A DNA stretch of 64,000 nucleotides from Terrabacter sp040702505 (GTDB lineage: Bacteria > Actinomycetota > Actinomycetes > Actinomycetales > Dermatophilaceae). Location: positions 24,528 to 88,527 of the forward strand of contig NZ_JBFBLC010000009.1 of NCBI RefSeq assembly GCF_040702505.1, in the 5' to 3' direction. A program made the position numbers and the translations under genes. Below are positions 45,216 to 54,239 of this stretch, piece by piece. The notes under the pieces were generated by a model. That model was not told where the DNA came from. It did no database searches and saw only the letters and a program-made list of their open reading frames with translations. Position 1 is the stretch's first letter. Each line of letters starts with the position of its first letter.

Positions 45216-45877
45216 GCACCCTTCGCAGCCGTGCGGATCAGGACGATGCCACCGCGGGGGCCGGGGACGGCACCCTTGATGAGCAGCAGACCCTTCTCGG
45301 CGTCAACGGCGTGGATCTGGAGGTTCTGGGTCGTCTGGCGAACGCCACCCATGCGGCCGGCCATGCGCATGCCCTTGAAGACACGGCCGGGGGTCGAGCA
45401 GCCGCCGATGGAGCCCGGCTTGCGGTGGTTGCGGTGGGCGCCGTGCGAGGAGGAGACGCCGGCGAAGCCGTGGCGCTTCATGACACCCGCGAAGCCCTTG
45501 CCCTTGGTCGTGCCGGTCGCGTCGACGCGCTGGCCCGCCTCGAAGGCCTCGGCCGTGATCTCCTGGCCGAGCTCGTAGCTGGCGGCGTCGGCCGTGCGCA
45601 GCTCGACGAGGTGACGGCGCGGCGTCACGCCGGCCTTCTCGAAGTGGCCGGTCATCGGCTTGTTCACCTTGCGCGGGTCGATCGCACCGAAGGCGATCTG
45701 GACCGCGGAGTAGCCGTCGGTCTCGTCGGCGCGCACCTGCGTGACGACGCAGGGGCCGGCCTTGACGACGGTGACGGGGACGAGCTTGTTGTCGGCGTCC
45801 CACACCTGGGTCATGCCGAGCTTCTCGCCGAGCACGCCCTTGATGGTCTTGCTGGAGGTCGTGGTTGCAACAGTCAT
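45212..45877 (-). CDS. rplC: 50S ribosomal protein L3
   Basis: 221 residues. Early-assembly protein near the peptidyl transferase centre. GVLGEKLGMTQVWD at the N-terminus, the methylated-Gln loop region GKGFAGVMKRHGFAGVSSSHGAHRNHRKPGSIGG and VFKGMRMAGRMGGVRQTTQNL are conserved. Start is the ATG at 45877 (MTVATTTSSK), preceded by GAGGCGG at six bases. Linezolid or tiamulin resistance changes near the loop are not evident. Confidence 0.96.
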   Translation of the reverse strand: MTVATTTSSKTIKGVLGEKLGMTQVWDADNKLVPVTVVKAGPCVVTQVRADETDGYSAVQIAFGAIDPRKVNKPMTGHFEKAGVTPRRHLVELRTADAASYELGQEITAEAFEAGQRVDATGTTKGKGFAGVMKRHGFAGVSSSHGAHRNHRKPGSIGGCSTPGRVFKGMRMAGRMGGVRQTTQNLQIHAVDAEKGLLLIKGAVPGPRGGIVLIRTAAKGA

Positions 45878-45888
45878 GATCAACCGCC

Positions 45889-46197
45889 TCAGAGCTTGAT
45901 CTCGATGTTGACGTCCGCCGGCAGGTCGAGACGCATCAGCGAGTCGACGGCCTTGGGCGTCGGGTCGATGATGTCGATGAGACGCTTGTGCGTGCGCATC
46001 TCGAAGTGCTCGCGGCTGTCCTTGTACTTGTGCGGCGACCGGATGACGACGAACACGTTCTTCTCCGTCGGCAGCGGGACGGGGCCCACCACGGTCGCGC
46101 CGGCGCGCGTCACTGTGTCAACGATCTTCCGGGCCGAGTTGTCGATGACCTCGTGGTCGTACGACTTCAGCCGGATGCGGATCTTCTGTCCCGCCAT
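45889..46197 (-). CDS. rpsJ: 30S ribosomal protein S10
   Basis: 102 residues. First gene of the S10 operon; a 30S head protein that also serves as NusE in transcription antitermination. MAGQKIRIRLKSYDHEVIDNSARKIV, GPVPLPTEKNVFVVIRSPHKYKDSREHFEMRTHKRLIDI and VEIKL-like VNIEIKL are intact. The ATG at 46197 follows a purine-rich stretch (GAGAGAGAGACG). The long leader upstream shares a structured motif with the rpsL leader. Confidence 0.98.
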   Translation of the reverse strand: MAGQKIRIRLKSYDHEVIDNSARKIVDTVTRAGATVVGPVPLPTEKNVFVVIRSPHKYKDSREHFEMRTHKRLIDIIDPTPKAVDSLMRLDLPADVNIEIKL

Positions 46198-46446
46198 CTG
46201 ATGAACGTCTCTCTCTCGCTTCTGACTACCGGTTCCCTTGGCATCCGACCCCCGAGGTCGGGCGTGTCGCGCCCGCTCCGCGGCGAAAGGTGCACGCCTC
46301 AGTGCCACTCTCGTGTGGATTGCCCGGCCGAACCGGGTGCCTGCGCTTCCCTCGGGCCTCCGAGAGGAGTCCGGGCGAGTCCCCGTCAGGAGGCTCTCAA
46401 GGGGCGGCGCCACCGACATGGGTCAGCGACGCGCGACAAGCAACCT
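46198..46446 (-). promoter_or_regulatory. rpsJ leader with motif shared with rpsL leader
   Basis: About 250 bases between the probable start site and rpsJ. A 24-base motif at 46246-46269 (plus strand CGACCCCCGAGGTCGGG, one variable base, GTGTCG) recurs with one mismatch in the rpsL leader at 54306-54329. In mRNA sense it can form a small hairpin CGACC-TCGGG-GGTCG. It may be a regulatory leader. Confidence 0.55.
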
Positions 46447-46450
46447 GAAC

Positions 46451-46480
46451 AGTGTGCCAGAGGGCGCGCTGCACTATCAA
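46451..46480 (-). promoter_or_regulatory. Probable S10 operon promoter
   Basis: On the minus strand TTGATA (46475-46480) and CACACT (46451-46456) are separated by 18 bases. This is the best pair in the 425-base gap between rpsJ and the aminopeptidase gene. The remaining gap (46481-46622) has one GTATGCCG octamer at 46564 and no gene. Confidence 0.5.
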
Positions 46481-46622
46481 ATCGGGCCGGGCACGGGGGC
46501 CAGGACCGCAAACGTGGCGCGTCGTCCGGCGCTCCCCCACGCCGGGGCACGTCCACCGAGCACGTATGCCGCCCTCCCGCCCGTTCCCGGGTGGCCCCGG
46601 GGACGGGGCCGAGGGCCGGGTC

Positions 46623-47927
46623 TCAGGCCGGCGCGAGGAAGGCGCTCAGCGCGGCGGCATACATCGCGGGGTCCTCGGCGCCCATGAGCTCGCGTGTGCT
46701 GTGCATGGAGAGCAGCGCCGCCCCGAAGTCGACCGTGGTGGCCCCGGTCAGCGACGACGTGACCGGCCCGACGGTGGAGCCGCACGGCAGGTCGCTGCGC
46801 GTCACGAAGGTCTGCATCGGGACGCCGGCCTGCTCGCACGCGAGCCGGAAGGCCGCGGCGCCCACGGAGTCGGTGGCGTAGCGCAGGTTGGTGTTGACCT
46901 TGAGGACCGGCCCGGCGTTGACGGCGATCTGGTGGAGCGGCTCGTGCCGGTCGGCGTAGTTGGGGTGCGTGGCATGGCCCATGTCGCCGGAGGCGATGAC
47001 GGTCGAGGCCAGGGCACGCCAGTAGTCGTCGCGCGTGCCGCCGCCGGCGGCGACGATGCGCTCGAGCACCGACGGCAGCAGGGTCGAGGTGGCGCCGCGC
47101 TCGGAGGTGCTGCCGATCTCCTCGTGGTCGAACAGCACGAGCACCGGCACGTGGGCGGGCTCGGTCGTCACGGCGTCGAGCAGGGCCCGCACCCCGGCAT
47201 ACGACGTTGCGAGGTTGTCGAGCCGCGGTGCGGCGATGAGCTCGCGGGAGCGGCCCAGCCGCGTCGACGGCTGAACGGGGTGGGTCATCACGTCCCACGA
47301 GAGGACGTCGTGGTGGTCGACCCCGACCTGCTCGGCGAGGTAGCCGACGAAGTCGCCCGGCTCGTTGCCGAGGCCCCACAGCGGCTCCATGTGGGCCTGC
47401 TTGTTGAGCGTCAGCTCGTCGTTCTGGCTGCGGTCGAGGTGGATCGCCAGCTGCGCGACCCGCAGCAGCGCCTCGCGGCCGTGGAAGGTGCGGGTCTCGA
47501 CTCCCCCGGCCCCCCGCACAGCGACCCGGCCGGCGAGGCCGAGGTCGCGATCGAGCCAGGAGCTGAGGATCAGCCCGCCGTAGGGCTCGACGCCGAGCAG
47601 CTGCCAGCCGGCGCGCGCGTGGTCGGGGTGGGGCTTGATGCGCAGGTTCGGGCTGTCGGTGTGCGCCCCGACGACCCGGAAGCCGGCTGCCGGACCGGAC
47701 CCGGCGCCGTGGGCGCCCGTGGTGTCCCAGGCGATGAGCGACCCGCCCCGCACGAGGTAGTGGCGGCCGGGCTCGGTGGGCCAGGCGGCGGACTCGTCGA
47801 CCTCGGTGAAGCCCTCTGCCGCGAGCCGGGCCGCGGCCTGCTCGCACGCGTGGAAGGGCGTGGGTGAGGCGTCGACGTAGTCGATGAGGCCCTGGGCTTC
47901 GGTGTCGGTGTCGAACGAGTGCGCCAT
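46623..47927 (-). CDS. apeB: M18 family aminopeptidase
   Basis: 434-residue cytoplasmic metalloaminopeptidase that removes N-terminal acidic residues. The dinuclear zinc ligands are visible: His in GAHTDSPNLRIKP, Asp in APRLDNLATSYAG, Glu-Glu in FDHEEIGS, Asp in VIASGDMGHATHPNY and His in LLSMHSTREL. The start is the ATG at 47927 (MAHSFDTDTEAQ); the frame continues upstream without conserved content. It lies on the same strand as the S10 genes but upstream of their promoter, 52 bases from the lipoprotein gene. Confidence 0.92.
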   Translation of the reverse strand: MAHSFDTDTEAQGLIDYVDASPTPFHACEQAAARLAAEGFTEVDESAAWPTEPGRHYLVRGGSLIAWDTTGAHGAGSGPAAGFRVVGAHTDSPNLRIKPHPDHARAGWQLLGVEPYGGLILSSWLDRDLGLAGRVAVRGAGGVETRTFHGREALLRVAQLAIHLDRSQNDELTLNKQAHMEPLWGLGNEPGDFVGYLAEQVGVDHHDVLSWDVMTHPVQPSTRLGRSRELIAAPRLDNLATSYAGVRALLDAVTTEPAHVPVLVLFDHEEIGSTSERGATSTLLPSVLERIVAAGGGTRDDYWRALASTVIASGDMGHATHPNYADRHEPLHQIAVNAGPVLKVNTNLRYATDSVGAAAFRLACEQAGVPMQTFVTRSDLPCGSTVGPVTSSLTGATTVDFGAALLSMHSTRELMGAEDPAMYAAALSAFLAPA

Positions 47928-47979
47928 GGCCAACGACCCTATCCGTCCACCTGGCCCGGCCGGCGGTCCGGGCCCCCGG

Positions 47980-48789
47980 TCAGGCGCGACGGAGCGAGCG
48001 CAGGATCCCGTCGGCGATGGTGTCGGCACTGCTCCAGTCGGAGGCCGAGACCGTGATGTAGGTCAGCCGGCCGCTCACCTCCAGCGCGATCGAGCGGCTG
48101 GACACCACCTTGGTGCCGATGGTGAGCCGCGACTTGGCGACGAGGGCGTCGCCCACCGGAGTGGCCAGTCGCTGAACGCTGACCACTGCCGCCCCCGCCG
48201 TCGCCAGCTGGTCGCGCAGCTCCTGCGCGCTGGGCAGACCTACGGGCGTGGGGATCACCGACACGTTGTCGGCGAAACCGTGCCGCGGGGGCGCCATGAC
48301 CAGGACCTCCATCAGCGTGCCGATCCGCTTGAGGAACTCCTCCGGCGTCTGCCCCGACTGCTGGGCCAGCGCGCGGAAGGAGTCGGGCAGGGCCGGCGCG
48401 CCGCCACTGGTGGCGAGGGCCGGGTCGATGGCACGCCACCCGTCCGGGACGTCGAAGGACACGCCCGCCCGCCGGGCGCTGACGCGGTGCCCGACCATGA
48501 CCGGCCGACCGGCGCCTGAGGCCCCGGGAGAGGGCGTGGTCGGCTGCATCGTCGGGCTCACGACGGCCGGGGCCATGACGGTGACCGTCCGAGCCGGCGG
48601 TAGGACCGGCCCCGAGGTCGCGGCCGCGCCCCACGGCGCGGCGGTGTCCACCCGCCCCTCCTTGGCGCAGCCCGCCAGGGGCAGCACCAGCGCGGCGACG
48701 AGAACGGCCGCCCATCGCGCGCCACCGCGACACCTCCGGCCCGCGCGGACTCGTGCGGCGATCCCGTCGTTCTCCCCTGTCGACACCAT
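47980..48789 (-). CDS. Predicted lipoprotein of unknown function
   Basis: 269 residues. A basic n-region (RVRAGRRCRGGARW) and hydrophobic core lead to the lipobox PLAGC with Cys41, so it should be anchored outside the membrane. A Pro/Ala/Thr-rich linker (about 42-95) precedes a compact domain: RAGVSFDVPDGWRAIDP, PEEFLKRIGTLMEVLVMAPP and SGRLTYITVSASDW. This resembles the LpqN/LpqT-like lipoprotein fold, where no activity is established. The ATG at 48789 lacks a clear ribosome binding site. It is divergent from the DUF2785 gene, with only 64 bases between the starts. Confidence 0.75.
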   Translation of the reverse strand: MVSTGENDGIAARVRAGRRCRGGARWAAVLVAALVLPLAGCAKEGRVDTAAPWGAAATSGPVLPPARTVTVMAPAVVSPTMQPTTPSPGASGAGRPVMVGHRVSARRAGVSFDVPDGWRAIDPALATSGGAPALPDSFRALAQQSGQTPEEFLKRIGTLMEVLVMAPPRHGFADNVSVIPTPVGLPSAQELRDQLATAGAAVVSVQRLATPVGDALVAKSRLTIGTKVVSSRSIALEVSGRLTYITVSASDWSSADTIADGILRSLRRA

Positions 48790-48853
48790 GGGCCAGTCAT
48801 ACGGCACTGGATCCCTCCTCGCAGGCGAAACGCCGCTTTGGCACTCTTGGCGC

Positions 48854-49609
48854 ATGCCCGACGCCTCGCTCTCCCGGCTCGTCCACGACCTCGCCTCCCC
48901 CGACCCGGTCGTCCGGGACGAGAGTGCGTATGCCGCCCTCTCGGCGCTCGTGCGCACCGGTGCGCTCACGCCGGGCGACCGCGCGTCGCTCGCGACGGCC
49001 ATGCTCGAGCGGCTGCGCCACGACCGCATCGAGGCCCGGGCCTTCGCCCCGCTGGTGCTCGCCGCGCTGGTCCGGGCAGGCGACGGCGAGCAGGCCTGGG
49101 TCCCCGCGGTGACCACGTGGTACGTCGGTGAGCGCGACCAGCGCGGCCACGACCCGCTGCTCGGATGGCTCCACGCCGTCGCCCACGGGGCGGACTTCTT
49201 CGGCGCCTGCGGAGCCGCCGGCCTGGGCCGTCCTGCCGACCTGCTCGACGCACTGGCCCGCCGCCTCGTCGCGCCGACGCCCTGCGTGTGGCGGGACCAG
49301 GAGGACGACCGGGTCGCCCACGCCCTGGCACTCGTTCTGGCCCGGTCGGACCTGGACGAGGTCACCTCCGTCGCTTGGCTGGAGCACGTGCGGCGCCTCT
49401 TCGCCGCCGGCTCCCCCGGCTCCGTGCCGCCCGAGGCCACCAACACCATGCACACCCTTCGCAGCCTCCACCTGGCCCTCGGCGAGCAGCCCCTCGACAG
49501 CGGCATCCCCGTCACCGTCCCCCACGCCGACCTCGTGCGAGTCGAGATCGCGGCCCTCCTCCACGAGGTCACCCCTTGGGCCTGGCGCCCGCGGCGAGGC
49601 CGCGCGTAG
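48854..49609 (+). CDS. DUF2785 family protein
   Basis: 251-residue, largely helical protein. VVRDESAYAALSALVRTGALTPG, YVGERDQRGHDPLLGWLHAVAHGADFFGACG and the helical C-terminal half match the DUF2785 family, whose role is unknown; the GWLHAVAHGAD block is the hallmark. No signal peptide or membrane segment. It contains an internal GTATGCCG octamer read GCG-TAT-GCC. The gene ends one base before a copy of the AGTGCCCACTCGAC repeat. ATG at 48854; no convincing ribosome binding site, so it may be leaderless. Confidence 0.8.
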   Translation: MPDASLSRLVHDLASPDPVVRDESAYAALSALVRTGALTPGDRASLATAMLERLRHDRIEARAFAPLVLAALVRAGDGEQAWVPAVTTWYVGERDQRGHDPLLGWLHAVAHGADFFGACGAAGLGRPADLLDALARRLVAPTPCVWRDQEDDRVAHALALVLARSDLDEVTSVAWLEHVRRLFAAGSPGSVPPEATNTMHTLRSLHLALGEQPLDSGIPVTVPHADLVRVEIAALLHEVTPWAWRPRRGRA

Positions 49610-49610
49610 C

Positions 49611-49626
49611 AAAGTGCCCACTCGAC
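49611..49626. repeat. Single arm of the AGTGCCCACTCGAC repeat family
   Basis: AAAGTGCCCACTCGAC matches one arm of the palindromes at 5375-5409 and 63966-64000. Here the partner arm is missing. It directly follows the DUF2785 stop. Confidence 0.8.
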
Positions 49627-49769
49627 TGGGACGGCCTACGAGAGGGAGCGGGGCGCCTGACGGCGCGAGCGGCATCGGCGGCGGCCACGTCTCGCTGGAA
49701 GAGCACGTCCCGGCATACGGCCGCCGACGCTCCACGCCGCCAGGGCCGTCGGGCGTCTGGCGACGCCCC

Positions 49770-49819
49770 ACGCGTAGCGGAAGGGCCCGCCCCGCCGAAG
49801 CGGAACGGGCCCTACGCGT
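49770..49819 (-). terminator. Intrinsic terminator after tuf
   Basis: AGGGCCCG (49782-49789) pairs with CGGGCCCT (49806-49813); an outer ACGCGTA/TACGCGT pairing flanks it with a bulge. It lies about 30 bases after the tuf stop. The rest of the 238-base gap to the DUF2785 gene has a CGGCATAC octamer (49711) and no gene. Confidence 0.7.
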
Positions 49820-49847
49820 ACTGCTGTGCTGCAGGTGCAGCGTCAGA

Positions 49848-51044
49848 TCACTTGATGATCTTGGTGACGCGACCGGCGCCGACCGTGCGGCCACCCTCAC
49901 GGATGGCGAACTTGAGGCCGTCCTCCATGGCGATCGGCTGGATGAGCTCGACCGTCATGTCGGTGTTGTCGCCGGGCATGACCATTTCGGTGCCCTCGGG
50001 CAGGTGCACGACACCCGTCACGTCCGTGGTGCGGAAGTAGAACTGCGGGCGGTAGTTGTCGTAGAACGGCGTGTGACGGCCGCCCTCGTCCTTGGACAGG
50101 ATGTAGACCTGCGCCTCGAAGTCCGTGTGCGGGGTGATCGAGCCGGGCTTGACGACGACCTGGCCACGCTCGACGTCCTCGCGCTTGGTGCCACGAAGGA
50201 GCAGACCGACGTTCTCACCGGCGCGACCCTCGTCGAGCAGCTTGCGGAACATCTCGACACCGGTGACGGTGGTCTTGGCCGGCGGGCCGGTGTGGATGCC
50301 GACGATCTCGACCTCCTCGTTGACCTTGAGGACACCGCGCTCGATGCGGCCGGTGACGACCGTGCCACGACCGGTGATCGTGAAGACGTCCTCGACGGGC
50401 ATCAGGAACGGCTTGTCGATGTCACGCTCGGGCTCCGGGATGGAGTTGTCGACGGCGTCCATGAGGTCGAGGACCGACTGGCCCCACTTCTCGTCGCCCT
50501 CGAGCGCCTTGAGCGCCGAGACCTGCACGACCGGCAGGTCGTCGCCCGGGAACTCGTACTGCGACAGGAGCTCACGGACCTCCATCTCGACGAGCTCGAG
50601 GATCTCCTCGTCGTCGACCATGTCGGCCTTGTTGAGCGCCACGACGATGTAGGGGACGCCGACCTGGCGGGCCAGGAGGACGTGCTCCTTCGTCTGCGGC
50701 ATGGGGCCGTCGGTGGCGGCGACCACGAGGATGGCACCGTCCATCTGGGCCGCACCCGTGATCATGTTCTTCACGTAGTCAGCGTGGCCGGGGCAGTCGA
50801 CGTGGGCGTAGTGGCGGCCCTCCGTCTGGTACTCGATGTGCGCGATGGAGATGGTGATACCGCGCTGGCGCTCCTCGGGAGCCTTGTCGATGTCCTCGAA
50901 CGCGAACTGGGGGTTCAGGTCCGGGTACTTGTCGTGCAGAACCTTGGAAATCGCAGCCGTCAGCGTCGTCTTGCCGTGGTCGATGTGACCGATGGTGCCG
51001 ATGTTGACGTGCGGCTTGGTCCGCTCGAACTTTGCCTTCGCCAC
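49848..51044 (-). CDS. tuf: Elongation factor Tu
   Basis: 398-residue GTPase that brings aminoacyl-tRNA to the ribosome. G-domain motifs: GHIDHGKTT (G1), the T/H switch region RGITIS, DCPGHADYV (G3), NKAD (G4) and SALKALEG (G5). Domains 2 and 3 carry RGTVVTGRIERG and the kirromycin-site region around GREGGRTVGAGRV-like IREGGRTVGAGRVTKIIK. GTG start at 51044 with GAGGAGG upstream. It follows fusA by about 100 bases, and a small hairpin around 51130-51150 sits at the fusA end. Confidence 0.98.
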   Translation of the reverse strand: MAKAKFERTKPHVNIGTIGHIDHGKTTLTAAISKVLHDKYPDLNPQFAFEDIDKAPEERQRGITISIAHIEYQTEGRHYAHVDCPGHADYVKNMITGAAQMDGAILVVAATDGPMPQTKEHVLLARQVGVPYIVVALNKADMVDDEEILELVEMEVRELLSQYEFPGDDLPVVQVSALKALEGDEKWGQSVLDLMDAVDNSIPEPERDIDKPFLMPVEDVFTITGRGTVVTGRIERGVLKVNEEVEIVGIHTGPPAKTTVTGVEMFRKLLDEGRAGENVGLLLRGTKREDVERGQVVVKPGSITPHTDFEAQVYILSKDEGGRHTPFYDNYRPQFYFRTTDVTGVVHLPEGTEMVMPGDNTDMTVELIQPIAMEDGLKFAIREGGRTVGAGRVTKIIK

Positions 51045-51148
51045 TGTGGTCCTCCTCAGGACTTCTTAGTGTTACGCCGTACGACCAGGGCAGGACGTGG
51101 CGCTGTTGGGGTGGTTTCCGATGGAAGAGACTACGGGATGTCCCGCAG

Positions 51149-53266
51149 TCACTCCCCGCGGGTCTTCTTGATGATCTCCTCGGCAACGGCCTTGGGGACC
51201 TCTGCGTAGGAGTCGAACTCCATGGAGAAGCTCGCGCGGCCCTGCGTCTTGGAGCGCAGGTCACCGACGTAGCCGAACATCTCGGACAACGGGACGAGGC
51301 CCTTGACGACCTTGGCGCCGCTGATGTCCTCCATGCCCTGGATCTGGCCACGGCGGGAGTTGATGTCACCGATGACGTCGCCCATGTAGTCCTCGGGCGT
51401 ACGGACCTCGACGGCCATCATCGGCTCGAGCAGGACGGGGTCGGCCTTCTTGATGGCCTCCTTGAAGACCATCGAGCCGGCGATCTTGAACGCCATCTCC
51501 GAGGAGTCGACGTCGTGGTACGCACCGTCGTTCAGCGTCGCCTTGATGCCCACGAGCGGGTAGCCGGCGAGCACGCCGTACTGCATCGCGTCCTGGATAC
51601 CGGCGTCGACCGACGGGATGTACTCGCGCGGCACGCGGCCACCGGTGACGGCGTTGACGAACTCGTACAGCGAGCCGTCCTCGGTCTCGCCCAGGGGCTC
51701 GAAGGTGACCTGCACCTTCGCGAACTGGCCGGAACCACCGGTCTGCTTCTTGTGGGTGTAGTCGTACTTCTCGACCGCGCGACGGATCGTCTCGCGGTAG
51801 GCCACCTGCGGCTTGCCGACGTTGGCCTCGACCTTGAACTCGCGCTTCATGCGGTCGACGAGGATGTCGAGGTGCAGCTCGCCCATGCCGGCGATGATCG
51901 TCTGGCCCGTGTCCTCGTCGAGGTGCACCTGGAAGGTGGGGTCCTCGGCGGAGAGCTTCTGGATGGCCGTGGAGAGCTTCTCCTGGTCACCCTTGGTCTT
52001 GGGCTCGATGGCGACCTGGATGACCGGGTCGGGGAAGGTCATCGACTCGAGGACGATCTGGTCGTTGGCGTCCGACAGCGTGTCGCCGGTCGTCGTGTCC
52101 TTCAGGCCGATGGCCGCGTAGATGTGGCCGGCCATGGCCTCCTCGACCGGGTTCTCCTTGTTGGCGTGCATCTGGAACAGTTTGCCGATGCGCTCCTTCT
52201 TGCCCTTGGTCGAGTTGATGACCTGGGTGCCGGCGGAGACGTGCCCGGAGTAGACACGGATGAAGGTCAGCGTGCCGAAGAACGGGTGCGCGGCGACCTT
52301 GAAGGCCAGGGCCGAGAACGGCTCGTCCTTGCTGGGCGCGCGGGTCAGCTCGACCTCCTCGTTGCCCGGCTTGTGGCCGATCATGGCCGGCACGTCGAGC
52401 GGCGACGGGAGGTAGTCGACGACGGCGTCGAGCATCGGCTGCACACCGCGGTTCTTGAACGCCGAGCCGCAGAACACCGGGTAGATCTCGGAGTTCACGG
52501 TGAGCTTGCGGATGCCGGCCTTGAGCTCGTCGACGGTGAGCTCCTCGCCGCCGAGGTACTTCTCCATGAGCTCGTCGTCGGACTCGGCGACGCGCTCGAC
52601 GAGGGCCATGCGGTACTCGTCGGCCTTCTCCTGCAGGTCGGCCGGGATCTCCTGGATCTCGTACTTGGCGCCCATGGTCACGTCGCCCTTGGCGTCGCCG
52701 GGCCACACGAGGGCGCGCTTGTAGATGAGGTCGATGACGCCGACGAAGTCGTTCTCGGCGCCGATCGGCAGCTGCATGACGAGCGGCTCCGCGCCGAGGC
52801 GGTCCTTGATCGTCTGCACGGTGAAGTAGAAGTCCGCGCCGAGCTTGTCCATCTTGTTGACGAAGCAGATGCGCGGCACGTCGTACTTGTCGGCCTGACG
52901 CCACACCGTCTCGGACTGCGGCTCGACACCCTCCTTGCCGTCGAACACGGCGACGGCACCGTCGAGGACGCGCAGCGAGCGCTCGACCTCGACCGTGAAG
53001 TCCACGTGTCCGGGGGTGTCGATGATGTTGATCTGGGTGCCCTCCCAGAAGGAGGTCACGGCGGCAGACGTGATCGTGATGCCGCGCTCCTTCTCCTGCT
53101 CCATCCAGTCGGTCGTCGACGCACCGTCGTGGGTCTCACCGATCTTGCGGTTGACACCGGTGTAGAAGAGGATGCGCTCCGTCACCGTGGTCTTGCCAGC
53201 GTCGATGTGCGCCATGATGCCGATGTTGCGGACCTTGTTGAGGTCCGTCAGGACGTCGAGTGCCAC
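51149..53266 (-). CDS. fusA: Elongation factor G
   Basis: 705-residue translocase GTPase. G-domain: AHIDAGKTT (G1), RGITITSAA (G2), DTPGHVDF (G3), NKMDKLGADF (G4). Domains II to V follow, with FHVDPNKENP-like MHANKENPVEEAM and GMGELHLDILVDRM in domain III, and REYIPSVDAGIQDAM in domain IV. GTG start at 53266. No fusidic acid resistance signature was sought in detail. The 128-base gap to rpsG contains a perfect 15-bp GTATGCCG-family hairpin. Confidence 0.98.
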   Translation of the reverse strand: MALDVLTDLNKVRNIGIMAHIDAGKTTVTERILFYTGVNRKIGETHDGASTTDWMEQEKERGITITSAAVTSFWEGTQINIIDTPGHVDFTVEVERSLRVLDGAVAVFDGKEGVEPQSETVWRQADKYDVPRICFVNKMDKLGADFYFTVQTIKDRLGAEPLVMQLPIGAENDFVGVIDLIYKRALVWPGDAKGDVTMGAKYEIQEIPADLQEKADEYRMALVERVAESDDELMEKYLGGEELTVDELKAGIRKLTVNSEIYPVFCGSAFKNRGVQPMLDAVVDYLPSPLDVPAMIGHKPGNEEVELTRAPSKDEPFSALAFKVAAHPFFGTLTFIRVYSGHVSAGTQVINSTKGKKERIGKLFQMHANKENPVEEAMAGHIYAAIGLKDTTTGDTLSDANDQIVLESMTFPDPVIQVAIEPKTKGDQEKLSTAIQKLSAEDPTFQVHLDEDTGQTIIAGMGELHLDILVDRMKREFKVEANVGKPQVAYRETIRRAVEKYDYTHKKQTGGSGQFAKVQVTFEPLGETEDGSLYEFVNAVTGGRVPREYIPSVDAGIQDAMQYGVLAGYPLVGIKATLNDGAYHDVDSSEMAFKIAGSMVFKEAIKKADPVLLEPMMAVEVRTPEDYMGDVIGDINSRRGQIQGMEDISGAKVVKGLVPLSEMFGYVGDLRSKTQGRASFSMEFDSYAEVPKAVAEEIIKKTRGE

Positions 53267-53342
53267 GTCAGGTTTCTCGTCTCATTCGTCGAAAGTGAAT
53301 CTCGGGGCGCCGGGCCTCGTCGCGGGACGGGCGGGCGCGTGC

Positions 53343-53386
53343 CCGGTCGGTATGCCGCGGAGCGGGCTCCCCGGCATACCGACCGG
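53343..53386 (-). repeat. GTATGCCG-N14-CGGCATAC hairpin between rpsG and fusA
   Basis: Arms 53343-53357 and 53372-53386 pair perfectly over 15 bp with 14 bases between them. In mRNA sense the inner part adds GGA/TCC pairing and leaves a loop GCCCGC. It begins nine bases after the rpsG stop, the same distance as the rpsD copy. Confidence 0.88.
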
Positions 53387-53394
53387 ACCGCTGG

Positions 53395-53865
53395 TCACCA
53401 GCGGTAGTGCGCGAAGGCCTTGTTGGACTCGGCCATCTTGTGCGTGTCCTCGCGGCGCTTGACAGCGGCACCGAGGCCATTGCTCGCGTCGAGGATCTCG
53501 TTCATGAGGCGCTCGGTCATCGTCTTCTCGCGACGCTGGCGCGAGTAGCCGACGAGCCAGCGCAGGGCGAGCGTGGTCGAGCGGTTGGGCTTGACCTCGA
53601 TCGGCACCTGGTAGGTCGCGCCACCGACGCGACGGCTCTTGACCTCCATGGCCGGCTTGACGTTGTCGAGCGCACGCTTGAGCGTGGCGACGGGGTCGGT
53701 GCCGGTCTTCTGGCGGCAGCCCTCGAGGGCGCCGTAGACGATCGTCTCGGCGATCGACTTCTTGCCGTCGAGGAGGATCTTGTTGACGAGCTGCGTGACG
53801 AGCGGGCTGGAGTAGACCGGGTCGACGACGAGCGGGCGCTTCGGAGCGGGTCCCTTACGAGGCAT
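53395..53865 (-). CDS. rpsG: 30S ribosomal protein S7
   Basis: 156 residues. Nucleates assembly of the 30S head and contacts E-site tRNA. MPRKGPAPKRPLVVDPVYSSPLVTQLVNKILLDGKKS and VKSRRVGGATYQVPIEVKPNRSTTLALRWLV are the conserved parts, with the family end KMAESNKAFAHYRW. The ATG overlaps the rpsL stop by one base (TGATG), so the two are translationally coupled. Confidence 0.98.
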   Translation of the reverse strand: MPRKGPAPKRPLVVDPVYSSPLVTQLVNKILLDGKKSIAETIVYGALEGCRQKTGTDPVATLKRALDNVKPAMEVKSRRVGGATYQVPIEVKPNRSTTLALRWLVGYSRQRREKTMTERLMNEILDASNGLGAAVKRREDTHKMAESNKAFAHYRW

Positions 53866-54239
53866 CAGCTCTTCTCCTTCTTCGCGCCGTAACGGCTACG
53901 AGCCTGCTTGCGGTTCTTGACACCCTGGGTGTCGAGCGTGCCGCGGACGATCTTGTAACGCACACCCGGGAGGTCCTTCACACGACCACCGCGCACGAGC
54001 ACGATCGAGTGCTCCTGCAGGTTGTGGCCGACGCCGGGGATGTAGGCCGTGACCTCGATGCCGGAGCTGAGGCGCACACGGGCGACCTTGCGCAGGGCCG
54101 AGTTCGGCTTCTTGGGGGTGGTGGTGTACACGCGGGTGCACACCCCGCGGCGCTGGGGCGAGCCCTTCAGCGCCGGGGTCTTGGCCTTGCTGGCCTTGTC
54201 CTGGCGGCCCTTGCGGACCAGCTGGTTGATGGTAGGCAA
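53865..54239 (-). CDS. rpsL: 30S ribosomal protein S12
   Basis: 124 residues. Decoding-centre protein. The start is a TTG at 54239 giving (M)PTINQLVRKGR, with GGAG eight bases upstream; in-frame sequence further upstream runs into the leader. Both streptomycin-resistance hot spots read as wild type: Lys in TPKKPNSALRK and Lys in GRVKDLPGVRY, so ribosomal streptomycin sensitivity is expected. GVCTRVYTTTPKKPNSAL and the basic C-terminus are standard. First gene of the str operon. Confidence 0.98.
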   Translation of the reverse strand: MPTINQLVRKGRQDKASKAKTPALKGSPQRRGVCTRVYTTTPKKPNSALRKVARVRLSSGIEVTAYIPGVGHNLQEHSIVLVRGGRVKDLPGVRYKIVRGTLDTQGVKNRKQARSRYGAKKEKS